A stretch of DNA of 64,000 nt from Carnegiea gigantea (taxonomy: Eukaryota; Streptophyta; Magnoliopsida; Caryophyllales; Cactaceae). Positions 11,530-22,469 of the stretch are shown here, piece after piece; position 1 is the stretch's first letter; the number at the start of each line of letters is the position of its first letter. The notes under the pieces are model-generated. The model did not search any database and was not told where the DNA came from. It saw only the letters and a list, made by a program, of their open reading frames with translations. A program made the translations under genes and the position numbers. Location: contig JAKOGI010001363.1 in the NCBI GenBank assembly GCA_029747015.1, forward strand, positions 1-64,000. Reading direction: 5' to 3'.

Positions 11530-12420
11530 CACCAAAGATTTTACAATCTTGTGGGGAAAATATCAAGGAATCCAACAAGGAGATCAATAAAGGAGGATCA
11601 TTCGCAAGAGCACCACTGTTTAAAGGATTAAACTTTGCCCACTTGTAGAACTTAATGCAAATCTTCATCCTTAAAAATATATGACAGTATTAGTGATGGA
11701 AACTAAATGCCAATGAAGCAAGACATAGACAAGCAAGCTCCAAAAGCTAAACACGAACTCATTATCACTAAAAAAGAAAAAGTTGCCAAAAATTACAAAG
11801 CTAAGAATATCCTTTTGTATAGACTTGATTCAAATGAGTTCAATAGACTCTCAGTTTGTGGTATAGCTAAACATTTCTGGGGCATATTGGTTACAACATA
11901 TGAAGGAATGAGCCAAGTAAGAAAATCCAAGATCAGTTTGTACATGCATTAATATGAACTTTTCAAAATACAGCTTGAAAAATACATTAAGGAATGTACA
12001 TAAGATTCACAAAGATCATCAACAATTTGAGATCTTTAGGCGAAGCATCCTCATACGAAGAAATGGTAAGCAAAGTACTACGGTGTCTTCCAAACTAAAA
12101 ATTGGGACCTAAAATGACACGTATAAAAGATGCGTAAGATCTGAAGACATTAAAAGTAGAAGACCTAGTCCAAAAAACCCTTGACTTATGAGATCCACCT
12201 TCTATATGATTTTGAAACATTCCAACCAAAAGAGGATTTGCCTTAAAACAATGAATATTGAAGTTGATGATCAAAGTGACTTAGAGGACAATGAAGATGC
12301 AATGGGCCTCATTGTCAAAGTTGGCAAAAAAATGCTTCGACTCCAAAACAAGCTAAATAACAAATTGATTCTATAAAGACTCGACATGCAATAAGTTTGA
12401 TGAAAATTGAGAAGGTAATA
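11530..12420 (+). pseudogene. Copia gag remnant
   Basis: Pieces recognisable as plant Copia gag (UBN2-type): a segment APLFKGLNFAH near 11610, then an open stretch 11707-11952 with LDSNEFNRLSVCGIAKHFWG and YEGMSQVRKSKI. A further piece at 12188-12376 is acidic (DDQSDLEDNEDAMG). Frames change repeatedly, so no full protein remains. Confidence 0.7.
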
Positions 12421-12752
12421 AGAATCAGCCATAATTGGATAACAATTACAATGTTTGTATTTGGTTGTGGAGATTTAGGCCACTTACTTGAAAGACTCTC
12501 CAATAGTAAAGAAGGGCGTTAAGAAAAAAGACTCAAAGCTACAAAGGGTATGGTGGCAACCTAGAGTGATAGTGATTTAAGTGAATGAAAATAAAAGAAA
12601 TGAAGTGGTAAATTTCTGTCTTATGGCCAAAGCTGACAATAAAGTCAGTGACTAAAAAATGGCTTAGATGATGAAAGCATTGATGAAAAAAGAGGTTGAC
12701 ACATCGTCTTACCTTTTCCAAGCAACACATTGCTAGATCTCTCTTGAGTAGT

Positions 12753-12769
12753 AAGGACAAGTATTCATG
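12753..12769. repeat. 17-bp target duplication, left copy (LINE)
   Basis: AAGGACAAGTATTCATG occurs here and again, identical, at 14109-14125. The pair brackets the LINE. Confidence 0.9.
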
Positions 12770-14108
12770 CAACAACAATAACAACAACTCCTAATGTGGA
12801 TCCCGCTTTCGCGGGATCTGGGGAAATCCAGATGTAGGCAACCTTACTTCTACCGGCAATCCTGCCCGTAGAGAGGCTGATTCCAAGTGAACCACAAAAA
12901 CCAAATTTTGTGAAAGTATTTTATAGAAGAAAGATTTTGTGAAAACATTTTACGGAGAAAAACTAAGGATAAGTCGCAGGGAATGAATTAAGAAATACGA
13001 AAAAATACGAAAAAAATCTGGAGGCAGTAACTATGTAACTATAAGTGCAACAACGCAGAGGAAGATACTGTACCTTAACAAATAGAGGTTGGCAAACAAT
13101 GCCTCTACCCAGACGCATGAACTACCTGTATGCAAACATGACATACAAAAAAACCACAACCAAACCCACTCTATTGCAACCGAGTCACCAACTCCGAGGC
13201 TAACTTTCTGCGATCTAAGATCTTAATCCTATCCCGCCATAGTCTCCGATCCTGAGCCATGTCTTTCGCTAACCCCACAACTTTTAAGTCCTCTCTAATC
13301 ACCTCGTCCAAACTTTTCTTTGGTTGTCCCTTCCCTCTTTTACCTCTTGGGATGTTAATTCTCTCACATTTCCTTACTGGAATGCCCGCACTTCTTCTTT
13401 CACATAGCCAAACCATTTGAGTCTTATTTCTCTCAGCCTATCATCGATGGAGACCACTTTAACTAAGTCTCTGATCACTCCATTACTAATTCTATCTATT
13501 CTCGTATAACCACACATCTATCTAATCATCATCATCTCTGCTACCATTAACCTTTGAACCTGAGTCCTCTTTATAGGCCAACGCTCTGATTCATATAACA
13601 CAGCAGGTCTGACTACCATACGATAAATTTTGCCTTTTAGTCCTACAGGCATTCTATTATCGTACAGCACAACTGAAATATACTTCCATTTTTGCCAGCT
13701 CACTTTTATGCGATGGTAATATCTTCGTCAACGTCCCCTTCATGATGAATGATCGAGCCTAGATATTTAAACTTCTCGACCTTTGGTATCTGTATCCCCT
13801 CAATGGTGACTTCTCCCCTCACTTCTTCCCTTCCACTGAAACAACAATGAGGGTATTCAGTCTTCGATCTACTAATTCTGAAGCCTCTAGACTCCAGTGT
13901 ATGTCTCCGTTGCTCCAATTTTCCATTCACTCCCTCCCTAGTCTCATCAACAAGAACAATGTCATTTGCAAATAACATACACCAAGGTAACTCATCTTGA
14001 ATCCCTTTTGTAAGTTCATCCATGACTAGAGTGAAAAGAAAGGGCTTAAAGTGGAACCCTGATGCAGGCCCATACCAACGTAGAAGTCGTTGGTAACCTC
14101 TCCTAGGG
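12770..14108 (-). mobile_element. 5'-truncated RTE-type LINE
   Basis: A 1.34-kb insertion on the - strand flanked by a perfect 17-bp target duplication. Its 3' end (low coordinates) is a TTG/TTA-rich tail, seen on the + strand as CAACAACAATAACAACAAC. Such simple tails are known for RTE LINEs. Only the C-terminal part of the reverse transcriptase remains, as expected for 5' truncation during target-primed reverse transcription. It lies inside the Copia gag region. Confidence 0.88.
13171..14108 (-). pseudogene. LINE reverse transcriptase, C-terminal part
   Basis: Three open pieces run leftward on the - strand: 14108-13706 (FLFTLVMDELTKGIQDELPW, MLFANDIVLVDE, SRSKTEY, FKYLGSIIHHEG), 13703-13518 (GKIYRMVVRPAVLYESERW) and 13416-13171 (VWLCERR, KRGKGQPKKSL). 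The first Asp of the catalytic FADD-type motif is followed by Asn (FAND), which alone should disable the enzyme. The pieces are separated by stops or shifts. Confidence 0.85.
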
Positions 14109-14125
14109 AAGGACAAGTATTCATG
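14109..14125. repeat. 17-bp target duplication, right copy (LINE)
   Basis: Identical to 12753-12769; Copia-like sequence resumes after it. Confidence 0.9.
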
Positions 14126-14933
14126 TCATATCAAATGCTCTAATTAAAAGGTATCATTCACGAATCGGATTAAAAAATTCATTTCTTAAAGAGACTCGTG
14201 ACTCTCTTCACACTAAAGTTGAATATCTTAAATCTATGACTAGAACTTTTCAATCAGGAAAGCTCTCTTAAAAACTAAGTGTGAAGATCATCACAAAGGT
14301 CCTTTGAAACTTACAGAAGTACAAGAAAATCTAGACATGTTTCTCAGATTCCAACGAATGTCTTTTAACAAAGAAGTGATTGGTTATAAATTGAAAATAA
14401 GACAAAAAAAAAAAATTACAAAACTTCTTTGTGAAAGAGACCACCTCATGAGGCAAAGTGGCTCTTCAAACAAAGAAAGAGTAACCTTGAAAACTTCAAA
14501 CATTGGGGTTACTTTCACTTTGATAAAAGAGCGAGCAACTTTGACATCTCCAAAAATTATAGACAAACTATACCTAAAATCATCCATAGTTAGGTCCCTA
14601 AAGGAGCTAGGCCATCAAACCTTGCCACCAAGAACGTGATTATTTAGTGCCAGTATCAAAGGAAGCATGAAGGTTTGACTTTTTCATTTTCCAGGAGTGC
14701 CTAAAATTTAATATCATTATGTGGTACCTTTACAGTGGATGTTCAAAGTATATGACAGGAGATGCTTCAATGCTCCTTGACTTCAATAAAAAAAACTGTG
14801 CAAGAGTGACCTTTGGTGACAATAGTAAAGGAAACATTATTGGTTACAGAAATGTCAGCAAAAGCAGAACAAACTCCATTGATACAATGTAACTTGTTGC
14901 TGAACTCAAATGCAAACTTATTAGTATTTATTT
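14126..14933 (+). pseudogene. Copia gag C-terminus and protease remnant
   Basis: After the LINE, gag-like text resumes (open at 14304-14639). A protease motif follows at 14722-14760, reading WYLYSGCSKYMTGDASML. In Copia proteases the active site is DSG. Here Tyr (14731-14733) replaces the catalytic Asp, so this copy lost protease activity independently of its frameshifts. It continues toward the pre-integrase segment across the hAT insertion. Confidence 0.75.
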
Positions 14934-14941
14934 ATTGTGTG
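14934..14941. repeat. 8-bp target duplication, left copy (hAT)
   Basis: ATTGTGTG, repeated exactly at 15846-15853. Eight base pairs is the hAT signature length. Confidence 0.85.
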
Positions 14942-15845
14942 CAGGGCACAGCAAAAAAAAAAAAAGGACACCTGGTTCTAAAACCAGACCCAGTTCGGAC
15001 ATTGGACCCACCAGGTCCAGACCCATAACTAGTTGAACTGGGTCGGGGACCGGTTCCAAAAATCAGGACCCAGTTACAACCAGTTTTGGTTTTGGGTACT
15101 AAAATTTTGGAAACGGACCCGATCCGATTACCTGATCAAGAGCCATTTAAGAAAAATGAAAATTCTCTAGCATATATAATCTAACCCTCCCTCTCATAAA
15201 CCCCTTAAACCCTAAAGCCTCTTTCAGTCCCCTACGGCCCGGCCCCTCTCCAAACCCTCTCAAACCCCCATCTCTCTCTGGCGGCGTTGCTTTGACCACC
15301 GTTCCCTAGCTTCACTTCTCCATGACTGCACACTCACACACTCTCTCTCCCCCCCAGCAGCACTGCCCCCAGCTAGCAATTTAGTGACTCCTTAGTCCAC
15401 ACTCCTTCGCTTCCTCGGTCAGTGACTCCGCACTCCTTTTTATCTCGGTCTTCTCTAGCAATCCTGACAATGACTATCGACTTGACCTAAAATCCTTATT
15501 TCTTCTTCTTGTTTCGATATTCACATCTCTGAATTTTTGGAGTAATCCTTGTTTTACTTATGTGCAATACGAGAAGAGTTTTGATCAGATATTTGTGTTT
15601 AGTTTGATCGTTCTTTAATCTTTCTGGCGAATATCTTTTGTGATCAATGATTTTGTGTTTCCGAGTCTCAAAAGAGAATATGCATTTTTGCAACTTGTAT
15701 TACAAGAGTCTTACGGTATGGAGATTTTGCTAGAGGGAAAATTGGCCTTGTATATAGCTAAAAAAAGAACCAAGTACCTACTGTGGGAATCGGTCCCGGA
15801 CGGTTCCAAGAAATTAGGTGGGGTACCCGGTCCTGTTCATCCCTG
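14942..15845. mobile_element. Non-autonomous hAT-like DNA transposon, 904 bp
   Basis: Flanked by the 8-bp duplication ATTGTGTG. The left end reads CAGGGCACAGC and the inverted right end CAGGGATGAAC, so CAGGG is the shared terminal inverted repeat, as in Ac-type hAT ends. Subterminal sequence is rich in GGACC/GGTTCC motifs on both sides. No transposase is present. The middle carries a CT-rich, promoter-like stretch with a telo-box AAACCCTAAA at 15207-15216, perhaps captured host DNA. Removing the insertion restores continuity of the surrounding Copia sequence. Confidence 0.85.
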
Positions 15846-15853
15846 ATTGTGTG
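15846..15853. repeat. 8-bp target duplication, right copy (hAT)
   Basis: ATTGTGTG, identical to 14934-14941. Confidence 0.85.
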
Positions 15854-16900
15854 ATGAAGGAAATGATGTTCATTTTAATAAATCTCAATGTGTGGTGGAA
15901 AGCTCAAAAACTAGTTACAGACATAGACCATTCTAGTCCTAGAATTAACAATGCATATGCTATGAATCTTAATAATTGTCCTTCAAAAAATCTTGCATGC
16001 TTTAAAGTATCTCATGATAATGTGTGGACATGGCCCATAAGTTTGGGCCATGGTAACATGAAATCTTCAAAAAAATTATCAAACATGACTTCGTACATGG
16101 TCTCCCCAAGTGTGCATTTCTTAAAAATCATGTATGTGATGCATGTGTCAAAGAAAATCAAGTCAGAGCGTCCTTCAAGCATTTAAATCTTGTAACTACC
16201 TTAAAACCCCTTGTACACAATCACATATACCGATGTGGACCTATATCATAAGTATGAAGGATAGTTCATATGTGTTTATCATTTTCGACGACTATTTCGT
16301 GGTTACCCAGGTATTTTTTTTGAAAGGGAAAAAAAATGAGGCATTTAAAAGAATTCTCAAAGATGTTTAGAAAACTTTACTCAAACTAAACCAGCATATC
16401 ATGTCAATTTAGAATTTGATCAGAAAAAGTTCATTGAATTCTAGGACAAATAAGAATTTGCTTACAACTTTTGCGAACCAAGAACTTCTCAACAAAATGG
16501 AGTTAGAGAGAGAAAAAAATCGAAAATTGGAAGAGATAGCAAGGGCAATGCTCATTTGAAGTGACCACCAGAAAGTTATGTGTAGAAGCAGTTAACACAG
16601 CCAACTAAACTCTAAATAGGCACCTAATTTATCCAAAATAAAAAAAGACTCCATATGAGTTATTGAATGGTAAGAAACCAAATATTTCTTATTTCGGGGC
16701 CTTTGGGAGCAAATTCTTTGCGCACAACAATGGAAAAAAACTAATCTTGATAAGTGTGATGCAAGAAGTGTATTTTTCTTGCTTATTCATCACATAGTAA
16801 AACTTACCATATCTATCACAAACGAACTAAGGTTGTTGAAGAAAGCATTCATGTTTTATTTCATGAGTTTAATGATGGAAGTATTTGTCCATCCTCATAC
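15854..16900 (+). pseudogene. Copia pre-integrase and integrase remnant
   Basis: After the hAT the frame gives NDVHFNKSQCVV, a pre-integrase segment. It is followed by HVCDACVKENQVRASF near 16130 and an integrase core with several shifts, then TPYELLNGKKPN near 16650 and FGSKFFAHN near 16705. Order and spacing are those of Copia integrase. Stops are frequent. Confidence 0.75.
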
Positions 16901-17199
16901 AACGAGTTGAAAATTAGCAAAGATAATGAAGAATAGAAAATACAACAAGACAAAGGGGGAAAAGCAACAAAATCAAACAGCATATAAATGACAATCAAGA
17001 CACTGCATGTCACACTAAAGCTGACAACAACACAAATCAAATTCACAGTTCTGAGCAACTGGAAGAAACAACTGACGCACCTCAAAGACAACCACAAGAA
17101 CAAAGAAAAGGCTTCAAATAACAAGCTTTGCAACTATGGAAAACCTACTCATTGACATTATTTAGGTTTAAGAACTTGCTAATCCCTTAAAAGCACTTG

Positions 17200-17850
17200 T
17201 GCATTCTTTGCTTTTGTATCATGCGCAGAACTAAGAATCATAAGGATGCACCTTTGGACTCAAACTGGGTGCTGGCCAGGCAAAATGAACTAGCTCAATT
17301 TTAAAGCAATCAAGTTTGGACCCTAACCTCTAGACCCATACACATTATCTAGTAATGGGAACCAAGTGGGGGTTTAGAAACAAGCTAGGCGAATCAAGAA
17401 ATATGGCTACAAATAGATAGACAATAGCAAAAGGTTATAACCAGAAAGAAGACATTGACTGTGATGAAACTTTTGCTCCAGTAACAAGATTAGACACAAT
17501 ACTAATTTCACTAACATTTGCATCTTGCATAAGCATTAAGCTTTATTAAATGGATGTGAAGTATGCCTCCTTGAATGGATTTTGAAATAGAGAATACTAT
17601 GTTGAGGAACCCCAGGTTTTGAAAATACTAAACTTTCAAATCATGTTTACAAATTACAAAAGCTCTCTCTGGTTCTAAACGAGCCCTAGGAGCTTGTTGT
17701 GAAAGATTGACTAAGTTTATTTCAGAAAATAATTTCGAAAGGGGGTTAATAGGCAAACATTCGCTTCATAAAAACAGAAGGCAAATAACCTCTCATCATT
17801 CATGTGGACAATCAGCAATTCACAGGTGCCGTGAGCTTTAGAGTGATTAT
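17200..17850 (+). pseudogene. Copia reverse transcriptase remnant, truncated
   Basis: Traces of the RVT_2 N-terminus: VLARQNELAQF near 17270, NQVWTLTSRPIHI near 17310, and fragments of the KGYNQ, ETFAPV and MDVK motifs spread over several frames to about 17700. The YVDD-type motif and RNase H are absent. The element stops close to the viral sequence, which suggests truncation or replacement of its 3' end. Confidence 0.7.
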
Positions 17851-18196
17851 TGTTAGAGTCCTATCCTTTTGAAACTAATTATTTTGCCACAAAACTTTTA
17901 GAAATTACAACTTTAATCTAAAATGGGGTATTCTGGAAAAACTATATAAAGGTATCCTCTGTTTATTATAAAATATTTCAAGGGCTCTGTGTTTTGATAA
18001 CTAATTATAAGGTACCCTGTTTTTTATTGTAACTAGCAAAAATGGCCTAATTCACTATTCACTTATTTTGTATAAAGGCGCTAAACGTTTCATATTTGCA
18101 TATCTACCCTCAATCTTTAAAAACTTACATTCGAAAAATCTAAATTCATGTATGTGACGCTTTGCTCAGTAGTACTACTCGAAGCCCTCTTTCAAC
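17851..18196. other. Junction between Copia relic and pararetrovirus
   Basis: AT-rich, no coding signal. It starts with TGTTAGAGTCC near 17849 and ends directly before the viral primer site. It may be viral leader or residual Copia sequence. I could not match it to the promoter region at 24240-24560. Confidence 0.4.
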
Positions 18197-18210
18197 TGGT
18201 ATCAGAGCCA
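18197..18210 (+). other. Viral tRNA-Met primer binding site
   Basis: TGGTATCAGAGCCA, the sequence complementary to the initiator tRNA-Met 3' end that marks the start of minus-strand synthesis in Caulimoviridae. It lies about 80 bp upstream of the first open frame. Confidence 0.8.
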
Positions 18211-18287
18211 TATGACCAAAAATAATTAAGATAATTAAGCTAATTAATGATTAATTAGTGATTAATTAAGATAATTAACTGTGATTA

Positions 18288-18611
18288 ATGCATGAATCAT
18301 CACCTGCTTGCCCTGGACCGAATTATTCTCACATTGTTCAGTCACCAGAAGGGATTTCTCCAGTAGCACTTCAATTAAACTATATCATTGATATAATTTT
18401 AGAATTAAAAGTAGAATTAGTTAAAACTAAAATTGAAGTCAAGGAGCTTAAGAAGCAAATATCTGTAATTCATCTTTCTTTGGTTAATGAAGTTAGACAT
18501 AACGAAAAATCTACTTCCAGTATTAGTACTCAATTTCAGCATAAAATATCCTTTCCAAAACCCAAAAAAAAGAATCCATTTCCTTTGCATCATATAAAAA
18601 TCCAAAAATAA
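18288..18611 (+). pseudogene. Pararetroviral N-terminal coiled-coil ORF
   Basis: A 107-codon open frame. Residues about 30-65 are rich in I/L/V/K/E with heptad-like spacing (ILELKVELVKTKIEVKELKK), suggesting a coiled coil, and the C-terminus is Lys/Pro-rich. It is the first frame after the primer site. It could be the N-terminus of the capsid polyprotein or a small virion-associated protein. A TAA ends it, and coding-like text continues past further stops. Confidence 0.5.
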
Positions 18612-18825
18612 GTGGGAGAAAAATCATGTGAAAAAGCGGCTGAAAAAGCAGAACAATAAGAAGACGGAGTATAAGCAGTATACTCGTGAAGAACTACAGA
18701 ATATATTCGAGAAAAAATAAAATCCAGAAGAATTAAACAAGATTATGAGCGTCATTAGTGATAAACATGAAAAGTTATCTAACGAAGAGACTAATAATGT
18801 CCAATTAGAAGAAGAAATATAGCAG

Positions 18826-19695
18826 ATGAACCTAATCAAGCTAAAAGATCTTAATGCTATAGCCTTAGAAGAAATTACAAGAAAATTGGATAAAAAATAT
18901 GGTAAATTGGCTGTCGAAGATAAGATTAATGAAATTAGAGAAGAACTCGACTTAGGTGAGATAGAGACCAATTTGGTTAACAATGTTATTCCTAAACCTG
19001 AAGAATTCGGTGAACCTTCTAGAAGAAATACTTATTTCATAAGACCTAGGTACATTCTAATAGGACGTACAATTAATTTTTCTTTTGAGTTTATCCCAAG
19101 GAAAACTACACCCTTTGAAGAAATTAGCCTTACTCCAATTAGTCAGACGGAATACATCTTAAATATAAATGAAACTCGTAATAGAGAAGAAATATTTGGA
19201 CATTAGAAAAGGGGCATGAATAGTATCTTAAATTTAAATACTACATAGACTACTACAAATTTCCTAAATTATATAGAACATAGTTTTTCTAGTACTGTAA
19301 CTGACTGGTATGATTCATTATATGAAGACGGTAAAAATACATTAAGAATAATAGAAACACTAGCTGCTATGTTCAAAAATCTATATAAGAAAATTGAAAC
19401 CGAATTTATCGGAGCTAAACTTGATTCTGAAGAAAAGGTAAGAGAATGGCAGAGAAAGATTAATAATATAGAATTATGGGATATAGGATATCTGAAAAAT
19501 TATATTGCTGAATTTAGTCAGTATTATTACAAAATTAAGCATAATGAAACTAATCTTGGTATGTTCTATGATAAATTGTCATATCCAATAAATTCCATAA
19601 ATAGAGAAAAATACATTGCATGGCTTGAACGTGTAGATGTCATTGATACCCTTAGTTTGATAATATCTTATTTAAGAAAATGGGTCAATGGTTAA
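18826..19695 (+). pseudogene. Pararetroviral capsid-like region
   Basis: Two open stretches (18826-19206 and 19369-19695) with a stop-containing gap. The first is charged and acidic, then has RRNTYFIRPRY; the second has SEEKVREWQRKI, LWDIGYLKNYIAEFSQYYYK and WLERVDVIDTLSL. Position between the primer site and the zinc knuckle, together with the composition, supports capsid. It is broken by stops, including those at 19204-19206 and 19693-19695. Confidence 0.6.
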
Positions 19696-19929
19696 TGTCT
19701 CGATCTCCAAAAACATAAGAAAATTAAGAAACAATTTATAACTATTGGGATTCACCTCACCAATGGGGAAAGAAATCTGAAAGAAGAAGAAAAAGAAAAT
19801 TCTATAAGAAAAAGAGCTTTAATGAGCAAAAGAGAGAAAAATATAGAAGAAAATATTATAACAAAACAAGTCCTAAAAAATGAAGATTTTTAAGGAAAAC
19901 AGCTTATTATCGTGCAGGCAAAAAAAACT

Positions 19930-20102
19930 GCTTAGTGAAGATGAGGCATTAAACCTGGCCCTAAAAAATGCTGGGCATGCGGAGAAGTAGGACATTATGC
20001 TAATGAATGTAAAAATAAGAAGAATAACAAGCTTATCGAGATCTTAGGGAGCCCATACTATGTTGAGCTTAGTGAAGATGAGGCATTAAACCTAGCTCTA
20101 AG
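19930..20102 (+). repeat. Short internal duplication around the zinc knuckle
   Basis: A roughly 34-bp segment beginning CTTAGTGAAGATGAGGCATT occurs near 19931-19964 and again near 20069-20102 with few differences. Both copies encode LSEDEALNLAL. The first copy sits directly before the knuckle. Confidence 0.75.
19969..20010 (+). pseudogene. Pararetroviral CCHC zinc knuckle
   Basis: CWACGEVGHYANEC fits CX2CX4HX4C exactly, preceded and followed by lysines. This is the nucleic-acid-binding knuckle at the capsid C-terminus. A duplicated segment from downstream lies just before it (see 19930-20102). Confidence 0.85.
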
Positions 20103-20130
20103 TAACAACAAAGGAATTGTTGAAATTATA

Positions 20131-20800
20131 ATGGACAATGAATATGAAGAAAGTGATTATGAAGAAACCAGTGATATGATAGAAAGTAGCAAGATTAGTC
20201 TGGATGATCTTCAAGAAGAAGAATTTGTTGTTGATAATGATTATGAAGAGGTCAAAGGAGACTGGGTTCTTCCCATAATCCAGAAAGATATGATCTATAA
20301 AAAATTCGTCTTTCAATTAAAAAGTAAGTATGTTTACGAGATGATGGAAGGAGATCTAGAAATGAAATACTGTAAGTATGGTGTTGGAGAAGTTAATCTC
20401 ATTAATTGGGAAAAATATCCTTAAGCATAACAAAGATAGAAAATATATATATATATATATATCTATGTTGGAAGTGTTCAAGTTCAAATCACTCAATTAA
20501 AGTATTACGGCAAGGATATTGATCTTTATGTTTTGCTCTGTGATATTAGGCATACTAAATTTAATAATCAAATCATCATAGGAATTAATACTAATTTATG
20601 TAATGGATCGGTAGGATTCAATTTTCGGCCTGATAATTATGTAAGTCTAAAAGATGAGTTTGCTAAAAACTTTCTATCCTTTAAGATAAAAACTATTGGA
20701 ATGGACATGAAAAGAGGCGGATATCTGTTAAGGATATTTTGAAAAATTATCTACAAATTAGATAATACTATAGATTCAAAGACTATGGTCGCGATGATAA
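20131..20800 (+). pseudogene. Pararetroviral movement-protein-like region
   Basis: An acidic open frame (20131-20424) is followed, after an AT run and a shift, by an open frame (20533-20742). The second contains CDIRHTKFNNQIIIGINTNL, GSVGFNF and SLKDEFAKNFLSFKIKT, which I read as the 30K-superfamily movement-protein-like domain of plant pararetroviruses. It lies between the zinc knuckle and the protease. In the living virus it would enlarge plasmodesmata for cell-to-cell spread. This copy is broken. Confidence 0.6.
20442..20462. repeat. (AT)n microsatellite
   Basis: About ten AT dinucleotides inside the movement-protein-like region; probably expanded after integration, and it coincides with a frame break. 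Confidence 0.8.
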
Positions 20801-21169
20801 AGGCAGAAAAATTTGAAAGTCCTAACCCTATGCAAAAGATTTAGAGGAATAAATCCAATCCACAGGAGATAAAACTGATCATTCATGGATATCCAACTTT
20901 ACCAATCCTACAAAAATCAACAAGAAAAATGTGATAAAAATTGATTAGAATGGTAAAATAACCATTAAACCCTATTATTAAGAAGTATGAGTGCAAGATC
21001 AAAATGGGGAGAAGGACCTTCATCAACTAAAGAAGAGCTTAAAGAAGATGATACAATTAGTTTAACTAGTGAAATGAGTAGAATGAGTTTGAATCTACAA
21101 GACCTAGTGTAGACCAAAGTCTGAGTCTAGATAGAAAGGTCATTGTGTAAAAAACAAGAACTGTTAGTG

Positions 21170-21540
21170 AGCCAATTTATGAGGATGAATTAGTCAAAAA
21201 TATGACCATGAAGATATGCTATGAAGTCACCAACACAAATCCTGATAGCATCTATATCCTAACAAATGTATGCGTAGAGCGGTATAATAAATATGAGTTG
21301 TGTGCCTGCATAGATAGTGGATGTTCTGTTTGATTTGGAAAAAGATCATTATTTCCAGAGTTTATGTGGAAAAGAGCTAAAAATCATTTACAAGTGGGGA
21401 TAACTGGTAATAGCATTATGAGTCACAATGAAGTCATAGAAGGGTTATCCATAGAATTAAAAGGAGTTCAATGTATTATACCAATTTTATAGCCTACTGA
21501 TTAACCCTCTCATGATATGATTATTGAAAATAATTTTTAG
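21170..21540 (+). pseudogene. Pararetroviral aspartic protease remnant
   Basis: The active-site motif DSGCS is at 21313-21327 in the context CIDSGCSV. A TGA follows directly at 21331-21333. Text continues with LFPEFMWKRA and GNSIMSHNEVIEG, consistent with the rest of the retropepsin fold, then meets more stops. It lies directly upstream of RT. Confidence 0.75.
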
Positions 21541-21639
21541 AGATTATATTCTTCATGCACACAGACTATAAATCAAATAATATTTACAATCAATGTCACT
21601 TAGTTCCTATTGAAAAATTAAGCAAGGCTTACACTCATC

Positions 21640-22460
21640 AAAAAAATGAAATTTACATGTAGCCAGCATGGTGAGAAGGTAATGCCTGCACAACATGAGA
21701 TAGCATTGACAATTTCACTGCTTGAGTTATCTACTAAAGAGCAGATTACTAAACAACAAGAGCAATTATGTAAAGAACTCTACTCTAATAATCCACTAAA
21801 ATTTTGGGATAAGATAAAACATTTGCTAAAATTACTTTATTAAACCCCAACACTATTATCGAGTCAAACAAATGGTGTATACACACCAAGATATTCAAGA
21901 ATTTAAATAAAAGAATTTCTAGATAAAGAGTTAATTAGGAATAGCAAAAGTCCTCACACCAGTCCTACTTTTATGGTAAGAAATTATGCTGAAGAAAAAA
22001 GAGGAAAAATAAGAGTGGTAATCAATTATAAAAAGGTTAATAATAACACTGTCTTTAATGGTTATTATATTCCTAACAAAATTATCCTTTTCAATAGAAT
22101 TCAAGGAGCCTCTTAGTTCAAATGAACTGCAAAAATGGTTATTGGTAGACAAAAATGGATAATGCCCCACAAGGACATTATGAATAGGGAGTAACGCCAT
22201 TTGATCTTAAAAATACACCTCAAATATTCCAGAGAAGCATGGATAACATTTTGAAAGACCTTAATCACTATTGTTTAGTTTACATCGATGATATCCTTGT
22301 CTTTTCCAAAACCATAGTACAACACAAAGATGATGTCTTAGCTATCACCCAACGAGGCATTGATCATAGTATTATACTTGGAAAGAACAAGTGCATTTAT
22401 TCTGAAAAAAAAATTGAGTTCTTAGGTCTAGAGATAAAAGTTGAATAAATTATTCTACAA
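21640..22460 (+). pseudogene. Pararetroviral reverse transcriptase remnant
   Basis: Fragments in order: a segment before RT at 21646-21843, then SPHTSPTFMVRNYAEEKRGK near 21945-22005 and VVINYKKVNNNTV near 22015-22050. The catalytic YIDD is at 22281-22292, in YCLVYIDDILVFSK. FLGLEIKVE ends the open stretch at 22448. Stops and shifts lie around 22110-22200. The wording, particularly the hydrophilic segment after SPHTSP, is that of Caulimoviridae rather than Ty3 elements. Confidence 0.85.
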
Positions 22461-22469
22461 AAATATATT

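Larger units (their letters stand above)
11500..17850 (+). mobile_element. Decayed Copia relic carrying two nested insertions
   Basis: Gag, protease, pre-integrase, integrase and reverse transcriptase traces occur in Copia order on the + strand. The series is interrupted by an RTE LINE (12770-14108) and an hAT-like element (14942-15845), both with target duplications. Frameshifts and stops are dense, so it is older than the insertions. No RNase H or 3' LTR is visible. The relic ends near the pararetrovirus sequence. Confidence 0.8.

Noticed and set aside
17849..18196. Possible LTR ending at the viral primer site
   Set aside because: No matching second copy downstream of the viral genes, and the body has viral rather than LTR-element architecture.
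18197..18210. tRNA-like sequence TGGTATCAGAGCCA
   Set aside because: It is a primer binding site complementary to the tRNA 3' end, not a tRNA gene; no cloverleaf surrounds it.
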